NCBI GenBank assembly: GCA_012295275.1
Contig: CM022678.1
Location: 18,886,433-18,918,932, forward strand
DNA from: Chrysomallon squamiferum
Taxonomy: Eukaryota; Mollusca; Gastropoda; Neomphalida; Peltospiridae
Length of the DNA: 32,500 bases
Direction of reading: 5' to 3'
The notes under the pieces were generated by a model. It was not told the DNA's origin. It was given only the letters and a program-made list of their open reading frames with translations, and did not search any database. A program made the position numbers and the translations under genes. Position 1 is the stretch's first letter; the number at the start of each line of letters is the position of its first letter. This document shows, piece by piece, positions 21,347 through 30,770 of the stretch.

Positions 21347-23460
21347 TTAAAAATTGACGTCCGCATTGACAAGAAGTGGAAAAGTTTCCAGCAGCCAGTC
21401 CACTGCAGCTTTGTCGTCTGCATCGTCTGGTGGAGTTTTTCCTGTTTTGAAATCATTCAGTTCTGTGACACGGTGAGTCTCTCCTGATTTCAAGCATACA
21501 ATCATCATCTTCTCCTTCTTCGTAGCAGTTGATATTGCCAAATCAATCACCTGTTTCCAGTGTGTGTTTGGAGTCTCGGAATGAACAACTACGACAATGC
21601 ATCGAATAAGAGGCATCAGTCCTTTGTAAAAAGAGATGTCATCCATTCCTTCAAAGGCAAGTTCATCATTCCTCGTGACTTTCAGACCTGTATAGTCTTC
21701 CACAATTTTCTGAATCTTCATTGAAATCTGAGATGTTTGCCAGTCGTCTTTGTCATTGAGGATCATGATATCAGCACCGTTTATTTCATCTTTTTTGTTC
21801 GTTTTGTAATATAATATAAAAATCCTTCTGAAACAAGACCAAGCGTTACTCGGAGACTGGCCTCTTGAAAAGACATGCTGTGCTGTTTTCAGGTAAACTC
21901 TATTGACAAGAAAAGAAGGAATGTCATCAGCTTGTAGCGTACCCATCAGCAGAGTTACACACAGTCTGGCATTTTCGAATTCTTGTCGGTCAAGATATTC
22001 CTGTGTAATTCCAGTCCAGTATTCTGGGCCCTGATATCGGGTTTGAATTTTCCTATAAATCGGAAGAGAAGGTGCGAATTCATTTAGCATGCAGTAAACA
22101 TCTTTAACTTGCCACGGTATTTCTACTCCCGGCGGACCATACGTTTGCTTGAGCAAATCAGTTACTGTTCTAAAATGAGAGCGATATTTGTGCAGCACTT
22201 CTGAAGCAGAAGCTTCTATAGCAAGAATTTTGTAATTCATTTCTTTTTTCCTGAGCCGAGTCTGTTCACCTCGAGAAAGTCTCCGATTTTTACTTTTTTC
22301 AAAACAGATATTAGACAATTTCTTTAAAGCAAAAACCTTATAGAACGGATACGTATCACATTCCGCTTCTTCTGTTACATCTCTTAAGACGGATTCAGCA
22401 TCTTCGAAGCATTTATTAGAGATGTAAGCGGAAGCCAAGTCAAGTGCCGCATCAAAGTTTTCACCGTGTGTGATTTCAACGGCCAGTATTAAATTATCGA
22501 TCGCACGCTGAAATGTTCTCCTGTTCCTTTCTTGTTTCCATTTTCTCAGAAGAACTTTTCCCAGGTGATGAAAAGCATTGCCTGTTGGCAGAAGCCTGAC
22601 TGACTCTTCTAACAGTCTCTCAGCTTTATCCAGTTTCTTTGAGCTTAGGAAATGCTTACCGCACCTAGCAAGCACAAAGGGGACGTGTTTGCCTAAATCA
22701 AGAGCTTTCTCGAAATATTCCTCACGCGAAAGTAGCTCAGTTTGTTGTTGCACCGCTGTTACGAGCTCAGTGACTTCAAATGGTATCCATCTTAATGCAA
22801 GCCGCTTGGCTAATTCCCCAAGCTCGGCATACGCCATGGCATTCAGTGGTTCTGGACCTTTACTGCCGACATCCTGGAGCAGTTTACCGCATCTAACAGC
22901 GAGTTCAACGACATCCACCCCTGACTGAATCGAATAGCTTTGAGCGGACAGAGATCGCCTAAGTGTTAGACCCTCTCCAAATTTCCACTCGTATTCTTCC
23001 GGGTATTTCTGATTTACTTTTCTGTACAACTCCAGAGCCTTTGAATAAGAAGCTGTCGAGATCCTAGCGTAGCAATAAGCAAGTTCAGCTTCAGCTACAG
23101 CACGCATTCTGTCAAGGTCTCCTTCCAGGTTTTCCAATTTGATTAATTCTGATTCAGCAGAACGGTCGTCTACTTTCTGCAGAAAACGCACACGGTTTGC
23201 ACGAGCTACAATGTTATTAGGGTCACGACGACAGACTTTTAGGTTTATCTCGATTGCCATGTCTCGATCTCCTAGCAAAAACAGCAAGAACGAAATAAAA
23301 TTGTCGTCTCGATTTCTTTCCATCTCTTCTTCTTGTTCTCTTTGTATCTTTTCAAGTACTTTTTGTCTATGCTGTTTTGAGCAGTACATGAGATCTGTAA
23401 GATGAAAGGAGTGAGGAAACGATTCCAGTCTACCTTCGAAGTAAATGTCCTTATCTGAAG
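21347..23460 (-). CDS. Main (last) exon of TPR-TIR copy 1
   Basis: The acceptor TATTTTTCAG ends at 23461. The exon starts with CT in phase 1 and reads (A)SDKDIYFEGRLESFPHSFHL into TDLM, where the internal Met is at 23389. It continues without interruption to TAA at 21349-21347. A second in-frame AG lies 6 nt inside the exon, so a two-residue alternative acceptor is possible. All TPRs and the TIR-like domain are in this one exon. A candidate polyadenylation signal AATAAA lies at 21141-21136, about 205 nt past the stop. Confidence 0.92.
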
Positions 23461-23853
23461 CTGAAAAATAAAATGAAAGGAATTCGAAGATTGTGAAGAA
23501 ATAGGGATCGAAACGAATGTGTTCCTAAAAAGATGAACTGTAAATTTTTTTTTTCTTTTTCATTTTTTTGTCTGATTAATCTGTTTTGTTTGTTTTTGTC
23601 TTCTTCTCTTTTTTTCGTCTTATTGTTTTCTCTCTCTTTTTTTTTGAGGTAAATGTGCTAATAAATGTAGAAAATGTTTTGTTTACTGAATATCGTATTT
23701 ATAAAAATAAGCAGAAAAGTGACAGCTGATGATGAAATCCAACATAATACAAATATTTCATTATCATTTAACTGCTATTTCTTACCAATTTTTATCCTTT
23801 CTAAAATCCTTACCTAATGATGTTGTGCTTTGTTCTGTTTTCGCAGCCATCAT
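21347..23853 (-). CDS. TPR-TIR protein, copy 1 (complete, two coding exons)
   Basis: Two coding exons (23814-23853 and 21347-23460) join in phase 1 to give about 717 residues. Residues given here count from the internal Met at 23389; add 37 for the full protein. A basic, charged helix (about 1-30) is followed by TPR-like helix pairs: 41-86, 97-145, 224-284 and 293-338, with typical spacing such as LDKAERLLEESVRLLP. The last 142 residues (539-680) read as a TIR-like fold: strand A ADIMILNDKDD, helix A, a BB-loop-like NDELAFEG, strand C IVVVVHSE, helix C NTHWKQVIDLAI and strand D KMMIVCLKSG. The usual catalytic Glu four residues after the Trp is Ile here, so a scaffold role is more likely than NADase activity. 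The layout resembles IFIT/TTC22-like TPR proteins with an added TIR; the family name is inference. Expected to be a cytosolic immune-type adaptor. A paralogue and a pseudogene follow on the same strand. Confidence 0.92.
23814..23853 (-). CDS. First coding exon of TPR-TIR copy 1
   Basis: The exon encodes MMAAKTEQSTTSL plus the first base of the next codon and ends in a consensus donor (G|GTAAGG at 23814/23813). Two adjacent ATG codons lie at 23853 and 23850. It is preceded by an acceptor-like TTTATTTTAG ending at 23855, so a noncoding 5' exon probably lies further upstream. The phase-1 end joins the acceptor at 23461 exactly, and the downstream exon is open from that acceptor to the previously apparent start. 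Confidence 0.82.
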
Positions 23854-23959
23854 CCTAAAATAAAGTTACAAAATATTTGATTAATATTGTTTTTGGTTCT
23901 CCATTGTACTTATCTCTAGGACTAACCAAAAGTCAACTTCTTGTTCTTGTGCTTCATCT

Positions 23960-24044
23960 TCTTCTTCTGTTTTGTTCTTGATTCTTCTTCTTCTTCTTCT
24001 TATTCTTCTTCTTCTTCTTCTTCTTCTTCTTCTTCTTCTAGTTC

Positions 24045-24076
<32 letters not shown>

Positions 24077-24080
24077 TTTA
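23960..24080. repeat. Compound TTC/ATT microsatellite upstream of TPR-TIR copy 1
   Basis: TTC units grade into ATT units. The rest of 23854-24300 holds A/T-rich simple sequence and no gene. Confidence 0.94.
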
Positions 24081-24712
24081 TTTTAAATCATATATTTTGG
24101 AAAATTAAAGAATAAAAAGAAATAATATATATTTTCTTAATAATTTTTTATTTTTCTTTTAATTCTTATAATTCTTAAACAAATATAAATAAATAAAAAT
24201 GGGAATAAATAAAAATAAAACAATAAGAAGAATAAATAAAGAAAAGAAAATAAAGAAGAAGAAGAAGAATAATAAGAAGAAGAACAACAACCAATGAGAA
24301 AAATAACTTTTTTTTTTTTAATTTAACATAAATAAATACATAGATAAATAAATAAATCGGATTTCTAGTTTGAAACTAAATTTCTAACAGTTCCATATTC
24401 TCTTCTTTATCAGCCTGCATGTATAAAACATAGAGAGACAAACAGGGTGTATGAAATTAGGTGAATGAGATATGTAATCGAAACTATAGCGAGTAAACAG
24501 ACCCGTAAGGTATGAGAAATATTTATTAAACAGTTGTTAGTGGGATTTTTTCTTCTTCTTTTTACAGGAACACTCCTGTTTCTTGTTTGCTTCAGAGAAT
24601 AATCAACGAAATCACCTGCGTCTACATTTTAAATGTATAAAATTAAAATAATAAAATAATAATAATAATAATAAAAATATTTTTCTCTCAGGCTTCTGTA
24701 AATCTGGATTTT

Positions 24713-24974
24713 AATTACGGTATCAAAATCCTACTGGTTTCATTAAACATTCGCATTGATTTACGTGATCCTATTATTTCTGAACTAAGCTGAAATTTTA
24801 CTTAATGTGTTGTGTCATCGGGTTCTTGTGTGTTTGGTTATTCCTTTTCGTGGTAGTTATAATTTACATATATCACTAGATAATTCATGAATGAATTTTA
24901 TATTTTAATGTACAAGTAATGAATTAAATATTATTTAAATATACAGTAATAATAAATGCTAAATCAAACTTACA
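24713..24974 (-). promoter_or_regulatory. Block upstream of TPR-TIR copy 1, possible 5' noncoding exon
   Basis: It is homologous to the block at 14031-14245. At its far end a consensus donor (ACGT|GTAAGTTTG, minus strand, GT at 24973) could close a noncoding first exon that splices to the acceptor just before the ATG at 23853. Transcription start is not visible. Moderate for the homology, low for the exon. Confidence 0.4.
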
Positions 24975-25328
24975 CGTTATCGCTGTATGGTCCTTACTCT
25001 CGAATGAACAGTCAAAAACTATGATAGCTTTACCTTTTCAGTTTGATATATATATATATGTATATATCAGGTGTCTACTTTCCTTATTGAAATTCCAAGA
25101 ATCGGTACAATAAAATGTGAAAGTTACATAAGGGATGTCACCTAATAAGGTAATGTTATGAACTTGCGGCATGACAACAATCTAAACGCATTCATGGCAC
25201 ACACCTCCTTGTCATATCTGTGTGCTTTATACTGTATCGTGGCCGGACCTAGTTCATTTTATTATTAAATTACAAATACAATAAAATACTGAGTTATTGT
25301 GACAGAATACGTGAAGCTTTAAATATTA

Positions 25329-25530
25329 AAATTTAATTATTAAGTATTTGCAAAAAAATTATATATTTATGTGGAAATGGAGATGAGTCTGATCTCAAGA
25401 CCTTCCTAATTTTATTTCTATTTATTTTTATTATTTCTTTCTTTATATAGGAAGGTAAAATTAGGAAGGTCTTGAGATCAGATTTCCACATAAATATATA
25501 ATTTGTTTGAATTACTTAATAATTTAATTC
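25329..25530. repeat. Long imperfect inverted repeat (hairpin)
   Basis: A perfect 26-bp pair (25389-25414 and 25456-25481, CTGATCTCAAGACCTTCCTA and on) lies around a 41-nt loop. It continues in a perfect 22-bp pair (25357-25378 and 25482-25503) and an outer imperfect pair. A 10-nt insert (25379-25388) in the left arm interrupts the stem. It is probably a fold-back MITE; a transcript would form long dsRNA. Confidence 0.8.
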
Positions 25531-26659
25531 CAAGATATAGATCTTTAGGGTGAAACTAGGTAATCAAACTAAAAGCTATAAAAGGTATGTCCCCTGATTC
25601 TTCTTCTTCTTCTTATTATATATTATTACTATTATTATTATTATTATTAAAAGCTTAAGGGATGTCGCCTGATTATTATTATTCTTCTTATTATTATTAT
25701 TATTAACTACTACTATTACTACTTTTATTACTCAATTCCAGCTTCGAAGAAAATTATATTTGTGTCATCCGATTCTAGCTGGTCTTAACAAACCTTACAA
25801 GCCAGTCTCGTAATTTCTTTGTTATGAGCTGAGGAGCATTTTTAGTGTGGGGTTTCGTTTGCGCCTTTTATAACAATATATATCAATACATTATCCAACT
25901 ATCAAATTAATATTTGATAGGAACTTTATACGTTCATTAAATTTAGTTATTTCGCGAACGTGGTTAAATAAACTGAAAATACATATGACTAATTTTCTTG
26001 CAGTTAGAAAAATAAAAAGATGAACAATAGGTGTTGATGTACACTAGAATAAACTATTGGTGTTAGTTTGTATTTGTGTTTTTTTTACTGAATCCAAACT
26101 AAAGGTCCACCCGTCTCTCCGTAACAAATGTTATCGTTATCAAGACGTATTTCATTTCACATCAACGTTGACTTTCAAGACTTTAACAGCTTAGGTCCAG
26201 ATAGGTCTAAACGCAGCATTGATTCTCTCACAAGTTAATTCAAAACGAATCCACATTAAACGATGCACGTACAATGTACACCTTTGTTTATTTGTCAGTA
26301 TATGTCTCACGGTATTAAAATTCTAAATATCTTTTATTGTCAAGTGAACTCAAACACGCTAGTAAAGAAAATCATAATTTATTTCTTGTCTTATCTGTGT
26401 TTACTTATTTAACTTGATAAAGTCCTACTTCCATTGTTTTCGCTGAGGCCGACCAGTCTTGTTGTTATGGAGTCATTTTATGATCGACATGTCGAGCTGA
26501 CCTGAGTCTCGAGTGACCAGACTGCGGCATTATCGTAATCACGTGATCATCATGATCTTAGGAAACTATTCGTGTCTCATTCGTTAGCCAGTCTATTTAG
26601 AATGTACGATCAGCTACCTAATTGATTAAATGTTTTGTTTCTTTGTTTGTTTCTTTGTT

Positions 26660-26666
26660 TATTTTA

Positions 26667-26739
<73 letters not shown>

Positions 26740-26752
26740 TATTATTATTATA
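26660..26752. repeat. (ATT)n microsatellite
   Basis: About 30 ATT units. The interval 25556-26880 is otherwise without a recognisable gene; 26420-26600 is locally richer in CpG but shows no frame or RNA fold that can be supported. Confidence 0.94.
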
Positions 26753-26879
26753 TTTTTTTTCCTGAATGTTTTTACTACCGTTCAGTTTAATGGTATGATA
26801 TAAAATTACGTAAACTTAAATTTGTTTTTAACACTTAACTTTTCATATAATATTATCTGCGCACGGAACAAAAGTTACG

Positions 26880-27135
26880 ACCATCTTTCCATGTGGGTAT
26901 ATGACTAATGACATCACATTAGTATTTATTTTGATATATATTTTTTTTCCATTGAACTTCTGTAAACGTACTTTTTTGATCTAATGGCAGATATAAATTT
27001 TAAACAATTCTTGATTAGCTAAATCTTTCAGTATGGATATATGACTATTCACATCACATAGTATTTCTTTTCACAGAACAAATTTAACAGTGAAGCTCTG
27101 TAAACGTACTTTTTTTTTCTAAAGACAGATATCAA
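26880..27135. repeat. Two-copy tandem repeat of about 125-140 bp
   Basis: GTATATGACTAATGACATCACAT at about 26897 recurs as ATATATGACTATTCACATCACAT at about 27038, and TCTGTAAACGTACTTTTTT occurs at both 26959 and 27097, followed by GGCAGATAT or GACAGATAT. Confidence 0.75.
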
Positions 27136-27529
27136 TAATTAATATTAACCTTGACAAAATTTCTTTATTAACAAAATATATTTTTTGAGGTACTGTTTAT
27201 TTATTGAAGTTAACCTCGGGGTTATTTACTTATTATTAATATGAGATAATTTAAATATTTGTTTCTGTTTTTATGTATGTTAATAGCTTAATGAATTGGC
27301 TAGGTTATTTTTCGTGGAATTATGCTATTATTACTACTACTTTTGTAACTACTATAACAGCTACAACTACAGTAACAACAACAACTACTACTAAAACTAC
27401 TGCTACTATTACAACCACTACTATTACTACTAATATTACACTGGTTTATAAAAATTAGAAATTAGACATTCTTCTTACACCTTTTAGAGTTATCAGTTCT
27501 TTCACATTCTTGTCAGTCCTTTGTCAATT

Positions 27530-28066
27530 TACAAACTGACATCAGCATTAACAAGAAGTGGAAAAGTTTCCAATAGCCAGAGTACTTCAGTTTTCTTTTC
27601 TGCATGTCCTGTTTAGAAATCACTCAGTTCCGTGACTTGGTGAGTCTCTACTGATTTCAAGCATACAAGCTTCATCTTCTCTATTTTGGGTAGCAGCGGC
27701 TATTGCCAAATCAATGACCTGTTTCCAGTGTGTGTTTGACGTATCGGAATTAACAACTACAACAATGCATCAAGTAAGAGGCATTATGTGTTTAAAAGAA
27801 CACATTTTATCCGCTGCATCCGCAAGGTCATCATTTCTCGTGACTTCGAGAACAGCATTTTTTTCCAGATTTTCATCAATCTTCATTGTAATGTGTGATG
27901 TATTGCAGTCGTCTTTGTCATGGAGAATCATAATATCAGCAGCATTATTGGTTTCATCTTCTTTGTTCGTTTTTTAATAGAAAGTGAAAATCTTTCTGAA
28001 ACAAGACCAATCTTTATTCCTTGACTCGCCTGTTGATAGGATATGCTCTGCTCTATTCAGGTAAAC
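27530..28066 (-). pseudogene. Truncated TPR-TIR pseudogene
   Basis: This matches only the last 180 or so codons of copies 1 and 2, that is the end of the TPR region and the TIR-like domain. Motifs still recognisable include SCFRKIFTFY, NTHWKQVIDLAI and the final NADVSL before TAA at 27532-27530. It carries TAA at 27976-27974 (Tyr-Tyr became Tyr-stop), TGA at 27772-27770 (Arg of PLIRC lost), and a short deletion near 27600-27610 that shifts the frame. Similarity stops abruptly at about 28066 in a T-rich tract, and the upstream flank resumes only at about 28.85 kb, so the gene body was deleted or replaced. It is an old, dead member of the array. Confidence 0.92.
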
Positions 28067-28275
28067 TTTTTCTTTCTTTCTTTTTTTTTTAAATTAATAA
28101 CAATAAATCAGAAAATCGGCGAAAATCAAGGAATATCGGCGAAAATAATAATTGATTACTAAAATCGGATATAAGAAAGAAGTTTTACTTTTTTATTATT
28201 ATTATATTTTAATGATATATAATAAGAAAATTGGTGAAGGAACGTTCACTGAAAAAGATATTTTCAAAAAATATA

Positions 28276-28415
<140 letters not shown>

Positions 28416-28507
28416 TCTTATATAAGTGTGTCTGTGTGTCTGTAGTTGTGTGTTTTGTGTGTAGATTTCAGTTTGTATCTTTTGGCTCAATTGTACATTT
28501 CTGTTAC

Positions 28508-28541
<34 letters not shown>

Positions 28542-28779
28542 GTTGTTGTTGTTGCTGTTGTTGTTGTTGTTGTTATTGTTATTTAAAACCATACTTTTGG
28601 AAAGGACAGAAAAAGAAAAAGAAAAATAATAATAAGAAGAAGAGAAGGAATGTTTTTCTATAAGATAAAAGGATAATAAATAAATAAATTAGGTAGAATA
28701 TAAATACACAGACACGAACGCACACACTCACAAAAATAATAACATTAAATTAAGTATTTCATGTCACATTTGTGAAAGG

Positions 28780-28780
<1 letters not shown>

Positions 28781-28842
<62 letters not shown>
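28781..28842. repeat. (ATT)n microsatellite at unit 2 upstream boundary
   Basis: About 20 ATT units. The upstream flank shared with unit 1 begins just after it (about 28850-29680). Confidence 0.94.
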
Positions 28843-28960
28843 TGAAACCTTACGTTTGCAAAAGCCAATGATAATTTTTTTTTAAAACTAATGAGAAGAA
28901 GAAGAAAAGGACATTTTTTTATTTATTTATTTTTTTTTTTTCAGTAACAAAACTGAATAA

Positions 28961-28991
<31 letters not shown>

Positions 28992-29753
28992 ACAAATGAA
29001 GTATGTCTAGCTTTTAACTGGGTATTCCCAACAGCTCCGTACCCTTCTTTACATTTATCATCCTACGTGACGTAAACATAGCGCACTTATCAGCCGATAT
29101 ATAACAGCATAGAAACAGAAACACGTGTATGAAATTACGTCACTGAGATCTGCAATAAATATAGCGAGTAAACAGACCCAGAAGATATAAGAAATATTTG
29201 TTAGTAGATTTGTTTTCTTTCTTTTTGTATTATTTTGAGGAATCAAAGATGTGTAGTGTTTAGCATGTTTAGCATAGACTGTGAGTCAGACACTATTCAG
29301 CGAAATCAGCTCCATCCTCATCTTAAATTTGAATAAATAAAATAATAAAATAATAATTATTATAGTAATAAACAAATGTTTGCCTCATATATCTGTAAAA
29401 TTTGATTTATTTATTTACTAGTTTTCTAAGTAATTGTGATAACTTTACTTTTTCAAAGTAATATAAATCTTGTGTCTTCTTTCCTTATTGAAATTAGAAC
29501 AGTCAACAGAGTAAGAGTAGATAAACAATCTATATAAGGTGTGTATGACCTCGTCACATTCAGGTCAACACCTCCTTATAACATGTACTTGCTTCTTAGG
29601 TTATCATGTCCGTACATTTTATTATCAAATTGCTAATAGAATAAAATACTGGGTTTTTCCAGATCAAACTGTGATATTTGTATTTCTATTATTAGTTTTT
29701 TCTAAAGTTTTATATTTTTTTAATAATATATTTTATTATTGTTGTTATTGTTA

Positions 29754-29754
<1 letters not shown>

Positions 29755-29811
<57 letters not shown>

Positions 29812-30046
29812 TAGAAAGAAATTGAAATATGAAATTGTATTTTCAAATTTAAATTAAATTCATTTTCACCAGATTATTCTTCCTTTGTTCATGTCAGTAT
29901 ATAATGGTAGTAATTGTCTTACATTCTATTGTTCTTGTTGCCGTTCTTTCCTTCTTGTTGTCAATTTTATTGTCGTTTTCTATTTCTCCTTCGTTATATT
30001 ATTGTTACTATTACTATTATTATTATTATGATTATTATTATTATTA

Positions 30047-30127
<81 letters not shown>
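29755..30127. repeat. Two large (ATT)n arrays between units 2 and 3
   Basis: ATT runs at 29755-29812 and 30000-30127, the second about 125 bp, mark the boundary between the upstream flank of unit 2 and the 3' flank of unit 3. Short reading frames of Ile or Tyr here are artefacts. Confidence 0.95.
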
Positions 30128-30128
<1 letters not shown>

Positions 30129-30585
30129 AAAGCACTTGAAGCTGAAAAAGTCAAAAGGTTGGTGTAGACATTTCACATAATGACAGTAACCTCACACAAA
30201 GCTCTTTACATAAAAATAAGACTTCTAACTCTTCCAACTCTAAATTACAAAATTACAAAAAACTATTCACATACAAAGATTATATTATATTATATTATAT
30301 TAAACAGTTATATTACATTATATTATAAATAAGCCTTGTTACTTATATTACACTTTAGATTATACAAATTTCATTTCAACCATAACGCTATTGAAAAATA
30401 TATTAAAATAACTGTAGACCGTCTGTACAACATGTATACGTAGATTTAATTTTTATATATATCTGTTGCATCTATGTACGGATTTGTTTTCTCGAAAACA
30501 TTTCTAGTCCAAACATTTACTAGAAGGAATCCTAAAATAAATATAATTATTAGCATAATTGTTGTTGTTGCCGATCATCTTCATG

Positions 30586-30617
<32 letters not shown>

Positions 30618-30770
30618 GTTGTTGTTGTTGTTATTATTATTATTATCATTGTAGTAATAGAGGTAGTAGTAGTAGTACTAGTAGTAATAGTAGTAGTATT
30701 TTGATTAACAAAGTCAAACAATACATGCAGTTCAATTCAAATTCTTGTGAAGATCAGTAAATGACAACCT

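Noticed and set aside
22578-22928. Plus-strand frames opposite the TPR-TIR genes (also 32002-32352, 30778-31053, 27714-27977)
   Set aside because: They are antisense shadows of the coding strand and are matched in each paralogue only because the coding strand is conserved.
24561-24640. Plus-strand acceptor-like TTTTTACAG with a short open frame
   Set aside because: The paralogous flank at 29210-29340 does not preserve the acceptor or the frame.
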